Below are positions 7,218 to 17,380 of a DNA stretch of 64,000 nucleotides, in pieces. The stretch's first letter is position 1, and each line of letters opens with the position of its first letter. A program made the position numbers and the translations under genes. The DNA comes from Mycobacterium sp. MFM001 (GTDB taxonomy: Bacteria > Actinomycetota > Actinomycetes > Mycobacteriales > Mycobacteriaceae). Location of the stretch: the NCBI RefSeq assembly GCF_003402475.1, contig NZ_BFAB01000010.1:62001-126000 (forward strand), written 5' to 3'. The notes under the pieces were generated by a model, which was given only the letters and a program-made list of their open reading frames with translations, did no database searches and was not told where the DNA came from.

Positions 7218-8044
7218 CCACCGTGCCCGAGGCGTTGACGGCCGCGGCCACGCAACTGCAGGGAATCGGTTCCACGATGGCCGCCCAAAACGCGGCGGCA
7301 GCAACCCCGACTACGGCTGTGGTTCCCGCGGCCGCCGACGAGGTGTCAGCCCTGCAGGCAACCCAGTTTGCCGCCTACGGCAATCTCTACCAACAGGTCA
7401 GCGCCCAGGCCACGGCGATTCATGAGATGTTTGTCAACACCTTGGGCGCCAGCGCAGGTTCGTATGGCGCCACCGAGGCCGCCAACGCGGCCGGCGCCGG
7501 TTCGGGGTCTGGCGGACTCCTCGGTCTGTTCACCGGCGCCGCATCCGGACCGTACGGGCTTCTCCCCAGCGCCATGAGCAACATGGGCATCATCGGCGCC
7601 ATGCAGGCGGGCAACTTCGGCTCCGCCGCGTCGGATCTGTTCGAGTTCGGAAGCGCCGGGCTTTCCGCTCCGGGCGAAATGGGCCCCGAGGTCGGGGCCG
7701 TCGGAGCAGTCGCTCCGACCGGCCCGAGCGGAGCGGTGCTCACGACGGCCGGTGGTTCGGCTGGCATCGGCGGGATGCCGGTGGCGGCGGGGGTCGGCCA
7801 GGCGGCCTCGATCGGCCGGTTGTCGGTCCCGCCCGGTTGGGCCGGCGCGGCCGCTGCGTCCAGTACGGCCCCTGCGACGTTGACGGGCGCAGGCTGGACC
7901 GCCGCCGCCCCGCAAAGCACGCCGGTGACAACCATGCCGGCAGGGATGCCGTCGGTGGCCTCCGCCGGACGCGCAGGTGTCGGCTTCGGCGCACCGCGCT
8001 ACGGCGTCAAGCCCACGGTGATGCCCAAACCGGCAGTCGTCTAG
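7205..8044 (+). CDS. PE protein with a PPE-SVP-like C-terminal half (PE27-like)
   Basis: A 279-aa protein. Residues 1-95 are a PE domain with P8-E9 and the type VII export signal Y87-x3-E91 (YGATE). The remainder is not the usual glycine-repeat tail. It matches the C-terminal region of PPE-SVP proteins: a VGQAASIGRLSVPPGW motif near 200-215 and a GAPRYGVKPTVMPKPAVV end. The PPE gene next door has the same end. I recall that M. tuberculosis PE27 (275 aa, beside PPE43) has a similar length and setting. ATG 7205 follows GAGGAG. Likely secreted or surface exposed through ESX-5 (inference). Confidence 0.88.
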   Translation: MSFVTTVPEALTAAATQLQGIGSTMAAQNAAAATPTTAVVPAAADEVSALQATQFAAYGNLYQQVSAQATAIHEMFVNTLGASAGSYGATEAANAAGAGSGSGGLLGLFTGAASGPYGLLPSAMSNMGIIGAMQAGNFGSAASDLFEFGSAGLSAPGEMGPEVGAVGAVAPTGPSGAVLTTAGGSAGIGGMPVAAGVGQAASIGRLSVPPGWAGAAAASSTAPATLTGAGWTAAAPQSTPVTTMPAGMPSVASAGRAGVGFGAPRYGVKPTVMPKPAVV

Positions 8045-8080
8045 CAATCAAATCGGTTATCAGAGAGCAGGTTTCACGAA

Positions 8081-9253
8081 ATGGATTTCGGAGTATTGCC
8101 GCCGGAGATCAACTCGGCGCGGATGTATGCGGGCCCGGGTGCGGGGCCGATGATGGCCGTCGCGGCGGCGTGGCATGCGCTGGGCGCCGAACTCGCGACG
8201 ACGGCAGCGTCCTACGAGTCGGTGATTTCGGCGCTGACCGGTGAGGAGTGGCTGGGTCCGTCGTCGGCGGCGATGGCCGCCGCGGCCGCGCCCTACGTGG
8301 CATGGATGAACTCCACCGCTGCCGCCGCCGAACACGCGGCCGCCCAGGCCACGGCATCCGCGGCAGCGTTCGAGGCGGCGTTTGCGATGACGGTGCCGCC
8401 GCCGGTGATCGCCGCCAACAGGGCGCAGTTGGCGGCGCTGGTCGCCACCAACTTCCTCGGCCAGAACACCCCGGCAATCGCGGCCACCGAGGCGCACTAC
8501 GGCGAAATGTGGGCCCAGGATGCGGCCGCCATGTATGGCTACGCGGGCTCCTCGGCGAGCGCCGGGGTACTGCAGCCGTTGTCCTCTCCTGCGCCGACCA
8601 CCAACCCGGCCGGGCTGGCCGGCCAGGCCGCTGCGGTGTCGGGCGCCGGCACACAGGCACAGCTGTCGCAACTGGTCTCCACGTTGCCCGGCGCGGTGCA
8701 AGGGATGGCTTCCCCGCTGGCGGGATCGGGCGGGTCCGGTGGTTTCCTGTCGGATTTCATCAACTCGACGCAGAACATCGGGATTTGGAACACCATCCAG
8801 ACCTACAGCCAAGCGGCGGGAAACGTCGCAGCGTGGAACATGTTCGGCGGCATCATGGGCGGCATCGGGGCCGCGAAGGCCGAAAATGCGCTGCCTGCGG
8901 CCATGGCCATGGGTGCCGGCGAGGCGTCGGGAGGGACGGTCCTGATGGGGACCGTGGGGCCGGTGAGCTTTGGCGGCCTCGCCGGGGCGCCGGTGGCTGC
9001 GGGTCTGGGTCAGGCGTCCTCGGTCGGCGGGTTGTCGGTGCCGGCCAGCTGGTCGGCGGCCACCCCGGCGGGCACCGGTTCGGCGACGCTGGCCGGCACC
9101 GGATGGACAGCCGCGGCAGAAGAAACCACGTCGGTGGCGGCGGTGCCGGCCGGGATGCCGGCGGTGGCTTCGGCCGGGCGCGGCGGGTTCGGCTTCGGCG
9201 CACCGCGTTACGGCTTCAAGCCCACGGTCATGCCGAAATCGGTGGTGGTCTGA
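8081..9253 (+). CDS. PPE-SVP family protein
   Basis: A 390-aa PPE protein. P7-P8-E9 appears in [10 protein letters not shown], and a W-x-G turn appears as EWLGPSS near residue 56. The PPE domain covers about residues 1-175. The C-terminal part has the SVP motif [15 protein letters not shown] and the terminal [18 protein letters not shown]. It lies 36 bp after the PE gene and is expected to form a PE/PPE heterodimer with it for ESX export. It resembles PPE43/PPE44 of M. tuberculosis. The island sits between the DUF3046 gene and recA, where M. tuberculosis has no PE/PPE genes as I recall. Confidence 0.92.
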   Translation: MDFGVLPPEINSARMYAGPGAGPMMAVAAAWHALGAELATTAASYESVISALTGEEWLGPSSAAMAAAAAPYVAWMNSTAAAAEHAAAQATASAAAFEAAFAMTVPPPVIAANRAQLAALVATNFLGQNTPAIAATEAHYGEMWAQDAAAMYGYAGSSASAGVLQPLSSPAPTTNPAGLAGQAAAVSGAGTQAQLSQLVSTLPGAVQGMASPLAGSGGSGGFLSDFINSTQNIGIWNTIQTYSQAAGNVAAWNMFGGIMGGIGAAKAENALPAAMAMGAGEASGGTVLMGTVGPVSFGGLAGAPVAAGLGQASSVGGLSVPASWSAATPAGTGSATLAGTGWTAAAEETTSVAAVPAGMPAVASAGRGGFGFGAPRYGFKPTVMPKSVVV

Positions 9254-9289
9254 TCTCCTAACGGCATGATGGGTGAGTGTTCGAGCGAT

Positions 9290-9394
9290 TCACCGATGCG
9301 GCTTACCCGCCAGCTGGTAACGGGTCGCCGCCGCCTCGGTGATCGCTCTGCGCTCTGCCAACGTCAACCCCATCCACTGGGCGTACGCGCGCAT
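9290..9394 (-). pseudogene. Remnant of a transposase N-terminus
   Basis: A 34-residue frame (ATG 9394 to TGA 9290) reads MRAYAQWMGLTLAERRAI and continues ...TRYQLAGKPHR. The LT-x2-ER-x-A-I/V-T...RY pattern resembles the start of integrase-core transposases common in mycobacteria, followed at once by a stop. It is too short to be functional. It suggests that an insertion sequence once landed between the PPE gene and recA. Family assignment is from pattern only. Confidence 0.4.
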
Positions 9395-9432
9395 TTTTGA
9401 CGAGTCAACGCGTACGGCGCGCCTCCTTGCCA

Positions 9433-9448
9433 TCGAACACACGTTCGT
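9433..9448 (+). promoter_or_regulatory. SOS box (LexA operator) upstream of recA
   Basis: TCGAACACACGTTCGT matches the mycobacterial LexA consensus TCGAAC-N4-GTTYGA at all but the last position. It lies about 120 bp before the recA ATG, as for the SOS-controlled recA promoter P2 of M. tuberculosis. Confidence 0.8.
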
Positions 9449-9492
9449 TACTGTGGAGCGTGTTCGAACGCTGCGACGCTGGTCAGGCCGTC

Positions 9493-9515
9493 TTGTCGGT
9501 GCCCTTCTCTAGCGT
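9493..9515 (+). promoter_or_regulatory. RecA-NDp (PafBC-type) DNA-damage promoter
   Basis: TTGTCGGTG, 8 bp, then TAGCGT exactly fits the RecA-NDp pattern TTGTCRGTG-N8-TANNNT, which PafBC activates after DNA damage independently of LexA. It is the counterpart of M. tuberculosis recA P1. A 7-bp inverted repeat (TTGACCG/CGGTCAA, 9525-9542) follows in the leader. Confidence 0.85.
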
Positions 9516-9568
9516 CATGGCCAATTGACCGACACCGGTCAACCGAACACCGACTACAGGAGAAGCAC

Positions 9569-11713
9569 ATGGCACAGGTCCCTGACCGCGAGAAAGCTCT
9601 CGAACTGGCGATAGCCCAGATCGATAAGAATTACGGCAAAGGTTCGGTGATGCGCCTCGGTGACGAGGTGCGCCAGCCGATATCGGTCATTCCGACCGGG
9701 TCGATCGCACTCGACGTTGCCCTGGGCATCGGCGGCCTGCCCCGTGGCCGTGTCATCGAGATTTACGGCCCGGAGTCCTCGGGTAAGACCACCGTCGCCC
9801 TGCACGCGGTGGCCAACGCCCAGGCCGCCGGCGGCATCGCGGCGTTCATCGACGCCGAGCACGCGCTGGACCCCGAGTACGCCAAGAAGCTCGGGGTGGA
9901 CACCGACTCGCTGCTGGTGTCTCAGCCCGACACCGGTGAGCAGGCGTTGGAGATCGCCGACATGCTGGTCCGCTCCGGCGCACTGGACATCCTGGTCATC
10001 GACTCGGTGGCCGCACTGGTGCCACGTGCCGAGATCGAAGGCGAGATGGGCGACAGCCACGTCGGACTGCAGGCCCGGCTGATGAGCCAGGCGCTGCGGA
10101 AAATGACTGGCGCACTGAACAATTCGGGTACCACCGCGATCTTCATCAACCAGCTGCGCGAAAAAATCGGGGTAATGTTCGGCTGCGGATCCTGGTACAC
10201 CAATGTCACGCTGGCCGACGGCTCGACCGAGAAGCTCGGCAAAATCGTGGACCAAAAAATGGATGTCGAGGTCTTGTCCTATGACTTCGAATCCGGACAG
10301 ATTGTGCCGCGCAGGGTAACCAACTGGTTCAACAACGGCAAAACCGAAGAGTTCCTACACTTCAAAGTTGATCGAGCCGGCGGCGGGTCAGGGCATGGCC
10401 AAGCCCGCTTGGCGATGACGCGTAACCATCTCATTCGGACCCCGGGCGGCTGGCGTGAAGCCGAAGAAATCAAAGTCGGTGATCGAGTCATGCTGGCGCA
10501 ACCGAGTCTGCTCAGTGATCAACAATGGGAAGTTGTGCTGGGTACGTTGATGGGTGACGGATGCCTATCTCCACCAGTGCGACAAGATTCGGAATCTGCC
10601 CGGCTCCGTATGGGACACGCAGCGAGGCAGTCGGACTATCTTGACTGGAAAGTCTCGCTGCTGGGGAATATCCCTCACTGCCGCACCAGTAACAGCAAGG
10701 GCGCAGTGTTCGCCGACTTCACCCCACTCGCCGAGCTTCACGAGTTGAGGTCCGCGGTGTATTTGGGCGACGGCAAGAAAGTCCTTTCTGAGGAATACCT
10801 CAAGGCGCTTACGCCGTTAGCGTTGGCGATCTGGTACATGGACGATGGAACATTCACTGTGCGCTCCAAGGGGCTGCAGCAGCGTACCGAGGGGGGTAGC
10901 GGGCGCATCGAGATCCATGTGGAGGCCATGAGCGAGGGATCGCGCGTGCGCCTTCGTGATTACCTTCGCGATACCCATGGGCTCGATGTCCGTTTGCGAT
11001 ACCCAGGTTCGCGGGGCAAGGCAATGCTGGTCTTCTCTACGCAGGCCACTGCCAAATTCCAGGAACTCATCGCGCCGTATGTGCATCCGTCCATGGAATA
11101 CAAGCTGCTGCCGCGCTTTCGCGGTCAGTTCAACGTGGAACCGCAGTTTGTTGCGCCCACGATGCAACTGATGCCAGCACGTGTTACCGACATCGAGTCG
11201 AAGACGAACTATCAGAAGATGGACCGCTTCGACATCGAAGTTGAGGGGTCGCATAACTACTTCGCCGACGGCGTGATGGTGCACAATTCGCCTGAAACGA
11301 CAACGGGCGGAAAGGCTTTGAAGTTCTATGCCTCAGTTCGCCTGGACGTCAGGCGAATTGAAACCCTTAAGGACGGCACGGACGCGGTCGGTAACCGCAC
11401 CAGGGTCAAGGTCGTTAAGAACAAGGTGTCTCCGCCGTTCAAGCAGGCGGAGTTCGACATCCTCTACGGCAGGGGCATCAGCCGGGAAGGTTCACTGATC
11501 GACATGGGTGTGGACCAGGGCTTCATCCGTAAGTCCGGCTCCTGGTTCACCTACGAAGGTGAGCAGCTCGGCCAGGGCAAGGAGAACGCCCGGAACTTCT
11601 TGCTGGAGAACACCGAAGTGGCCCACGAGATCGAGAAGAAGATCAAGGAGAAGCTCGGCATTGGCGCCGTGGTGACCGATGACGAAGTCCTGCCCGCCCC
11701 CGTCGACTTCTGA
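9569..11713 (+). CDS. recA: RecA recombinase precursor interrupted by an intein
   Basis: A 714-aa precursor. The RecA parts (residues 1-205 and 574-714, 346 aa in all) give the DNA strand-exchange ATPase that also triggers LexA cleavage. Walker A is GPESSGKT at 67-74. The intein at 206-573 must splice out before RecA works. The extein junction is GVMFG / SPETTTGG. The M. tuberculosis intein site (in KNK-SPPFK) is empty here. ATG 9569 follows AGGAG. The frame overlaps recX by 35 bp, so the two are translated together. Control is by a LexA box and a PafBC-type promoter. Confidence 0.97.
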   Translation: MAQVPDREKALELAIAQIDKNYGKGSVMRLGDEVRQPISVIPTGSIALDVALGIGGLPRGRVIEIYGPESSGKTTVALHAVANAQAAGGIAAFIDAEHALDPEYAKKLGVDTDSLLVSQPDTGEQALEIADMLVRSGALDILVIDSVAALVPRAEIEGEMGDSHVGLQARLMSQALRKMTGALNNSGTTAIFINQLREKIGVMFGCGSWYTNVTLADGSTEKLGKIVDQKMDVEVLSYDFESGQIVPRRVTNWFNNGKTEEFLHFKVDRAGGGSGHGQARLAMTRNHLIRTPGGWREAEEIKVGDRVMLAQPSLLSDQQWEVVLGTLMGDGCLSPPVRQDSESARLRMGHAARQSDYLDWKVSLLGNIPHCRTSNSKGAVFADFTPLAELHELRSAVYLGDGKKVLSEEYLKALTPLALAIWYMDDGTFTVRSKGLQQRTEGGSGRIEIHVEAMSEGSRVRLRDYLRDTHGLDVRLRYPGSRGKAMLVFSTQATAKFQELIAPYVHPSMEYKLLPRFRGQFNVEPQFVAPTMQLMPARVTDIESKTNYQKMDRFDIEVEGSHNYFADGVMVHNSPETTTGGKALKFYASVRLDVRRIETLKDGTDAVGNRTRVKVVKNKVSPPFKQAEFDILYGRGISREGSLIDMGVDQGFIRKSGSWFTYEGEQLGQGKENARNFLLENTEVAHEIEKKIKEKLGIGAVVTDDEVLPAPVDF
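10184..11287 (+). mobile_element. RecA intein with LAGLIDADG homing endonuclease, M. leprae-type site
   Basis: A 368-residue in-frame intein (precursor residues 206-573). It begins with the splicing nucleophile Cys206 (CGSWYTN) and ends in His572-Asn573 (GVMVHN), with Ser574 as the +1 residue. Block B shows TRNHLIRTP. Two LAGLIDADG helices are present: [10 protein letters not shown] at 322-331 and [11 protein letters not shown] at 417-427, both with acidic residues, so the endonuclease looks intact. Insertion is after Gly205, the RecA-b site known for M. leprae and a few other mycobacteria (from memory), not the RecA-a site of M. tuberculosis. Confidence 0.95.
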
Positions 11714-12212
11714 CGGAGCGCCGGCCCGCGAGGAGCAGGCGCGGGCATTGTGCCTGCGCCTGCTCACCGCACGGTCGCGCACCCGCGCAGAGCTCGAAGG
11801 TCAGCTGGCCAAACGGGGATACCCCGACGACGTCAGCACCCGGGTGCTGGACCGGCTGGCCGACGTCGGCCTGATCAACGACGTCGACTTCGCCGAACAA
11901 TGGGTGCATTCCCGCCGAACAAATGCCGGAAAAGGCAAGCGGGCGTTGGCTGCTGAGTTGCGCACCAAGGGCGTCGACGACGACGTGATCACCGCGGTGC
12001 TCGACGGCATCAAACCCGCCGCCGAACGCGATCGGGCCGAGAAGCTGGTGCGGGCCAGGCTGCGCCGGGAGTCGCTGAACAATGAGGACGAGGACGCACG
12101 AGCCACCCGAAGGCTGGTGGCGATGCTGGCGCGCCGTGGCTACAGCCAGACCATGGCGTACGACGTGGTCGGCACAGAATTGGCTGCCGAACGGGAGCGG
12201 CGGCGCGTCTAA
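11679..12212 (+). CDS. recX: RecX, inhibitor of RecA
   Basis: A 177-aa helical regulator that binds RecA filaments and inhibits strand exchange and ATPase activity. Three-helix RecX repeats are recognisable: [19 protein letters not shown], then [12 protein letters not shown], then [21 protein letters not shown]. The gene starts inside recA (35-bp overlap) at ATG 11679, so expression is tied to recA. The length is close to M. tuberculosis RecX (174 aa). Its stop overlaps that of the convergent gluD by 4 bp. Confidence 0.95.
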   Translation: MTKSCPPPSTSDGAPAREEQARALCLRLLTARSRTRAELEGQLAKRGYPDDVSTRVLDRLADVGLINDVDFAEQWVHSRRTNAGKGKRALAAELRTKGVDDDVITAVLDGIKPAAERDRAEKLVRARLRRESLNNEDEDARATRRLVAMLARRGYSQTMAYDVVGTELAAERERRRV

Positions 12213-13096
12213 CCTGGCGCCTGTACCACTGGGGCGCCGGGCGCGCCCTCCGGCTCGATGGTTGTGGCCTCCAGCGGTGGACGGCGGGTGCGGCGCAGCC
12301 GCTGTTCGATGCCGAAGGCGACGCTCGACAGCGCCATGTTGACGGCAATCATCAACGCGGCGATAACCGCCAGTGCCGGAAGAAAATTGCCGTACTGCGA
12401 GCCGACTACCGTGCCCTGACGCACCATCTCGACGAACGTGATCTGATATCCGATCGCCGTGTCCTTGAGCACCACCACGAGTTGCGACACCAGCACCGGC
12501 AGCATCGCGGTGACGGCCTGGGGAAGGAGCACCAGGCGCATGGTTTGGGTCCAGCGCAACCCGAGCGCCGCAGCGGCCTCCGACTGACCGCGCGGCAGCG
12601 TGTTCACTCCCGCCCGCACGATTTCGGCGATTACCGCGCCATTGTAGAGCGTCAACCCGGTCACCACTCCGGCGAGCGCCAGCTGCCGACCCGGAACGAC
12701 GTCGTAAGCCGCATAGCAAAAGTAGGCGAAGATCATCAGGATCAGCACCGGGATGGCGCGGAAGAATTCCACCACGACCGCGCACGGCCACCGGATCGCC
12801 GAGACGGTCGACAACCGGCCCACCCCGAGCACGGCGCCGAGACCCAGTGCCAGCACAATCGACCAGGCCGCCGCCGTCAGCGTGCCCCGAACACCCGGCA
12901 GCACATAGGTTTTCCAGAGGTTCGCAGTCAGAAACGGCGTCCACTTCGCGGCCTCGAACTGCCCCTTGGCGTCCAGTCGGCAATACACCACCCAAAGCAG
13001 CAGCGCCGCAACCACAATCGTGACCACCGACAGCATCCGGTTGCGGAGCCGTCCGCGCGGGCCGGGTGCGTCGAACAGCACCGACGCGCCCGTCAC
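12209..13096 (-). CDS. gluD: Glutamate-type ABC importer, permease GluD
   Basis: One of two inner-membrane permeases of a polar amino acid importer, 295 aa. It has about five hydrophobic helices. The ATPase-docking EAA loop is [24 protein letters not shown]. The open frame reaches further upstream. GTG 13096 is chosen because it overlaps the gluC stop as GTGA and gives [13 protein letters not shown], the usual GluD start. The C-terminus is basic ([12 protein letters not shown]). It is last in the gluA-B-C-D operon. Confidence 0.88.
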   Translation of the reverse strand: MTGASVLFDAPGPRGRLRNRMLSVVTIVVAALLLWVVYCRLDAKGQFEAAKWTPFLTANLWKTYVLPGVRGTLTAAAWSIVLALGLGAVLGVGRLSTVSAIRWPCAVVVEFFRAIPVLILMIFAYFCYAAYDVVPGRQLALAGVVTGLTLYNGAVIAEIVRAGVNTLPRGQSEAAAALGLRWTQTMRLVLLPQAVTAMLPVLVSQLVVVLKDTAIGYQITFVEMVRQGTVVGSQYGNFLPALAVIAALMIAVNMALSSVAFGIEQRLRRTRRPPLEATTIEPEGAPGAPVVQAPG

Positions 13097-13767
13097 CGCG
13101 CCACCGCCCAGCGTTTGCCCAGCCAGCCGAACAGCAGCCCCAGCGGCAGCGTCAGCACGACGAACCCGATCGCGAAGATGACGCCCACCTCGATCAGCGC
13201 TGCGGTGTTCTCGATCATCGACTTCATCAGCAGCGCCGCCTCGCCGACCCCGATCGCCGATGCGATCGTCGTGTTCTTGGTCAGCGCGATCAGCACCGAG
13301 CCCAGCGGAACGATGACCGCGCGAAAAGCCTGCGGCAGCAAGATGAGTCGCAGGTTCTGGCCGAACGTCAACCCCAGCGACCGCGCAGCCTCGGCCTGCC
13401 CCAACGGCACGGTGTTGACACCGGCCCGCACCGACTCGCACACGAACGATGCGGTGTAGACGGTGAATCCGAGCACTGCCAGTCGAAAATTGCTGTCGTC
13501 GATCGACGTCGGCGATGCCGAATCAGCCAGCGTCATACCCAATGTCTGGGACAGCCCGAACGAACAGAACAGAATGATCAGCGTCAGCGGGGTGTTGCGG
13601 ACCAGGTTCACGTAGACACCGCCGATGCAGTTCAGCACCGGCACCGGTGCCAGCCGCATCGCGGCCAGCGCGGTCCCGAGTATCAGTGCGCCACCAGCCG
13701 ACAGCAGACTCAGTTCCAGGGTGACCCAGAACGCCGAAAAGATCTGCGAGCGATACTCGTCGAACAT
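13093..13767 (-). CDS. gluC: Glutamate-type ABC importer, permease GluC
   Basis: The second permease subunit, 224 aa, with five hydrophobic helices and the EAA loop QAEAARSLGLTFGQNLRLILLPQA. It pairs with GluD to form the channel. ATG 13767 lies 2 nt after the gluB stop. A longer open frame upstream overlaps gluB and is rejected. The VRNTPL motif after the first helices is typical of His/Glu/Gln/Arg-family permeases. Confidence 0.9.
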   Translation of the reverse strand: MFDEYRSQIFSAFWVTLELSLLSAGGALILGTALAAMRLAPVPVLNCIGGVYVNLVRNTPLTLIILFCSFGLSQTLGMTLADSASPTSIDDSNFRLAVLGFTVYTASFVCESVRAGVNTVPLGQAEAARSLGLTFGQNLRLILLPQAFRAVIVPLGSVLIALTKNTTIASAIGVGEAALLMKSMIENTAALIEVGVIFAIGFVVLTLPLGLLFGWLGKRWAVAR

Positions 13768-13769
13768 GA

Positions 13770-14558
13770 TCAATACCGATCGACCGCGGGTGGTTTCGGC
13801 ACCGCAAGACCGGACGCCCCAAAGTTCTTCTCGAACGCCGCTTTCCACGACCCGTCGTGCTCCATCTTCTCGATCGCGTCGTCGATCTTGTTGCGCAGCG
13901 TCGTGTCGTCCTTCTTCAACCCGATTCCGTATTTCTCGACCGAAAACGGCTTACCGACCAGTTTGAAGGCGCCGGGGCTCTGTGCGGCAAAGCCCGCCAA
14001 GATCACGTCGTCGGTGCTAACGGCGTCCACTGCGCTGTTTTTGAGCGCTTCGACGCACGCCGAATACGTGTCGTAGCGCTGCAACTGCACACCGCTATAC
14101 CGGTCCTTGATCAACTGCGCCGCTGTCGAACCCGCGACCGAGCACAGCTTCTTATTGCGCGCCAGCGACTGCGGACCGGTGATCCCGGTTTCGCCGGCGC
14201 GCACCAGCAAGCTCTGGCCGGCAACCAGATACGGGCCGGCGAAGCCGACCTTCTTCTTGCGGGCCTCGGTGATCGAGTAGTTGGCGACGACGTAGTCGAC
14301 CTGCCCGTTGCGGATCAGCATCTCCCGTTGCCCGGCCGGGGCTTCGACCCACACGATGTCGTCGGCCGAGTAGCCGAGCTGCCGGGCGACGTAGCGCGCC
14401 ACGTCGACGTCGAACCCGCTCATCGTCCCGTCCGGGTTCTTCAGCCCCAGCCCCGGCTGGTCGAACTTCACCCCGATCACGAGCTTGCCGCCCTGCCCGC
14501 CGCCGCATCCCGCAGCCAACACCGCCACCGCGAGCGCAACCAAGACAAGCCGCAGCAT
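13770..14558 (-). CDS. gluB: Glutamate-type ABC importer, substrate-binding lipoprotein GluB
   Basis: A 262-aa extracytoplasmic solute-binding protein (SBP family 3). The signal peptide ends in a lipobox LAAGC with Cys18 as lipid anchor. The SBP-3 core shows GFDVDVARYVARQLGY and DYVVANYSITEARKKKVGFAGPY, typical for acidic or amide amino acids. It delivers substrate to GluC/GluD. It lies 9 bp after gluA. Exact substrate (glutamate, glutamine or aspartate) is inferred from family. Confidence 0.9.
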   Translation of the reverse strand: MLRLVLVALAVAVLAAGCGGGQGGKLVIGVKFDQPGLGLKNPDGTMSGFDVDVARYVARQLGYSADDIVWVEAPAGQREMLIRNGQVDYVVANYSITEARKKKVGFAGPYLVAGQSLLVRAGETGITGPQSLARNKKLCSVAGSTAAQLIKDRYSGVQLQRYDTYSACVEALKNSAVDAVSTDDVILAGFAAQSPGAFKLVGKPFSVEKYGIGLKKDDTTLRNKIDDAIEKMEHDGSWKAAFEKNFGASGLAVPKPPAVDRY

Positions 14559-14567
14559 GGTGACCTT

Positions 14568-15314
<747 letters not shown>

Positions 15315-15322
15315 GCGCTGTG

Positions 15323-15344
15323 ACCTTACTGGTCGCCGTACCAT
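15323..15344. promoter_or_regulatory. Divergent -10 elements for gluA and miaB
   Basis: TAAGGT (minus strand, 15328-15323) lies 8 nt before the gluA ATG. TACCAT (plus strand, 15339-15344) lies 6 nt before the miaB GTG. Both genes would be leaderless from a 36-bp intergenic region. Confidence 0.5.
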
Positions 15345-15350
15345 GGCCCC

Positions 15351-16802
15351 GTGACTTCGACGGCGCTAGCAGGACGGACCTACCAGGTCCGCACCTACGG
15401 CTGCCAGATGAACGTCCACGATTCGGAGCGCCTCGCCGGGCTGCTGGAAGCCGCCGGCTACCACCGGGCACCCGACGGGGCCGACGCCGATGTCGTCGTC
15501 TTCAACACCTGCGCGGTGCGCGAAAACGCCGACAACAAGCTCTACGGCAACCTCAGCCACTTGGCGCCGCGCAAGCGGACCAACCCGGACATGCAGATCG
15601 CCGTCGGCGGCTGCCTGGCGCAAAAGGACCGCGACACCGTGCTGCGCAAGGCGCCCTGGGTCGACGTCGTCTTCGGCACCCACAACATCGGATCGCTGCC
15701 CACGCTGCTCGACCGGGCCCGGCACAACCGCGCCGCGCAGGTGGAGATCGCCGAGGCGCTGCAGGAGTTCCCGTCGAATCTGCCCACCGCCCGCGAATCC
15801 GCCTATGCCGCTTGGGTTTCCATCTCGGTGGGGTGCAACAACAGCTGCACGTTCTGCATCGTGCCGTCGCTGCGCGGCAAGGAGGTCGACCGCAGCCCGG
15901 CCGACATCCTGGCCGAAATCCGATCGTTGGTCGCCGACGGCGTGGTGGAAATCACGTTGCTGGGCCAGAACGTCAACGCCTACGGGGTCTCGTTCGCCGA
16001 CCCGGCCCTGCCGCGCAACCGCGGTGCGTTCGCCGAACTGCTGCGCGAATGCGGACGCGTCGACGGGCTGGAACGGGTGCGGTTCACCTCACCGCATCCG
16101 GCCGAGTTCACCGACGACGTCATCGAGGCGATGGCGGAAACCCCGAATGTCTGCCCGGCCCTGCACATGCCGCTGCAATCCGGCTCCGACCGGGTGCTCA
16201 AGGCCATGCGGCGGTCCTACCGCGCCGAGCGCTACCTCGGCATCATCGACCGGGTCCGGGCGGCCATGCCGCACGCCGCGATCACCACCGACCTGATCGT
16301 CGGGTTTCCCGGCGAAACCGAGGAGGACTTCGCGGCCACACTCGACGTGGTGCGACGGGCCCGGTTCTCCGCCGCGTTCACCTTCCAGTACTCCAAGCGT
16401 CCCGGCACCCCGGCCGCCGAGCTCGACGGGCAGCTGCCCAAAGCCGTCGTGCAGGAGCGCTACGAGCGCCTCGTCGCACTGCAGGAGCAGATCTCACTCG
16501 AGGAGAACCGCGCGCAGATCGGGCGCACCGTCGAGCTGCTGGTCGCCACCGGGGAGGGCCGCAAGGACGACCGCACCGCGCGGATGAGCGGCCGCGCCCG
16601 CGACGGCCGGCTGGTGCACTTCGCGCCCGGAAATGCCGGCCCGCGTCCCGGCGACGTCGTCACCACGGTGGTGACCGACGCCGCACCGCATCACCTGATC
16701 GCCGACGGACAGCTTGTCACCCACCGCCGTACCCGCGCGGGTGACGCCCACGAAAGTGCCCCGCGGGGAGTGGGTTTGGGAATGCCGGCGGTGCGACGAT
16801 GA
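15351..16802 (+). CDS. miaB: MiaB, tRNA-2-methylthio-N6-dimethylallyladenosine synthase
   Basis: A radical-SAM methylthiotransferase, 483 aa, that adds a methylthio group to i6A37 in tRNAs, after MiaA. The N-terminal domain has cluster cysteines C18 (YGCQMN), C54 (FNTCAVREN) and C88 (GGCLAQ). The radical-SAM motif is CNNSCTFC (C162, C166, C169). A TRAM domain occupies about the last 90 residues. The GTG start is placed by the leaderless TACCAT. Its partner miaA lies 6 kb downstream. It overlaps the next gene by ATGA. Confidence 0.96.
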   Translation: MTSTALAGRTYQVRTYGCQMNVHDSERLAGLLEAAGYHRAPDGADADVVVFNTCAVRENADNKLYGNLSHLAPRKRTNPDMQIAVGGCLAQKDRDTVLRKAPWVDVVFGTHNIGSLPTLLDRARHNRAAQVEIAEALQEFPSNLPTARESAYAAWVSISVGCNNSCTFCIVPSLRGKEVDRSPADILAEIRSLVADGVVEITLLGQNVNAYGVSFADPALPRNRGAFAELLRECGRVDGLERVRFTSPHPAEFTDDVIEAMAETPNVCPALHMPLQSGSDRVLKAMRRSYRAERYLGIIDRVRAAMPHAAITTDLIVGFPGETEEDFAATLDVVRRARFSAAFTFQYSKRPGTPAAELDGQLPKAVVQERYERLVALQEQISLEENRAQIGRTVELLVATGEGRKDDRTARMSGRARDGRLVHFAPGNAGPRPGDVVTTVVTDAAPHHLIADGQLVTHRRTRAGDAHESAPRGVGLGMPAVRR

Positions 16803-17377
16803 ACGCCAAAAACGACGGCGACTTCGACGCCTTCCGCGACGACATCGAAGCGGCTGAGCGCCGCATCGCCCGCGAAATCGAGCCCGGCGCAAGGGCTTTG
16901 GTGGTCTCCATCCTGGTATTCGTGCTGCTGGCGTCGTTCATCCTGCCGCACACCGGCGACGTGCGCGGCTGGGACGTGTTGTTCGGCAGTCACGGCTCCG
17001 CCGACGCCGCGGTGGCGCTGCCATCGCGGGTGTTCGCCTGGCTCGCACTGGTATTCGGTGTCGGCTTTTCGATGCTCGCGCTGCTGACCCGCCGCTGGGC
17101 GCTGGCCTGGGTGGCGCTGGCCGGCTCCGCGCTGGCCAGCGGTGTCGGCCTGCTGGCGGTGTGGTCACGGCAGACGGTGTCGGCGGGACACCCCGGCCCG
17201 GGCATCGGCCTCATCGTGGCGTGGATCACCGTGATGGCGTTGACTTTTCACTGGACTCGGGTGGTGTGGTCGCGCACGATCGTGCAGCTCGCCGCCGAAG
17301 AGCAGCGCCGCCGCGCCGCTGCGCAGAAACAGTCCCGGACGCTGCTGGAAACTCTGGACGACGACGAGACCGAGTAG
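16799..17377 (+). CDS. Four-helix membrane protein, Rv2732c-like
   Basis: A 192-aa integral membrane protein of unknown function conserved next to miaB in mycobacteria. It has an acidic soluble N-terminus (about 1-30), then hydrophobic segments at about 34-50, 78-95, 99-117 and 135-152. The charged helical C-terminus contains [14 protein letters not shown]. It overlaps miaB by 4 bp, so the two are translationally coupled. Confidence 0.82.
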   Translation: MNAKNDGDFDAFRDDIEAAERRIAREIEPGARALVVSILVFVLLASFILPHTGDVRGWDVLFGSHGSADAAVALPSRVFAWLALVFGVGFSMLALLTRRWALAWVALAGSALASGVGLLAVWSRQTVSAGHPGPGIGLIVAWITVMALTFHWTRVVWSRTIVQLAAEEQRRRAAAQKQSRTLLETLDDDETE

Positions 17378-17380
17378 CGC

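Larger units (their letters stand above)
9254..9568. other. 315-bp non-coding stretch before recA
   Basis: This gap holds a transposase remnant on the minus strand (9290-9394), a short inverted repeat CGTACGCG/CGCGTACG (9382-9389, 9409-9416), a LexA box, a GTTCGAAC palindrome at 9462-9469, and the RecA-NDp promoter. Nothing else was recognised. Confidence 0.7.
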
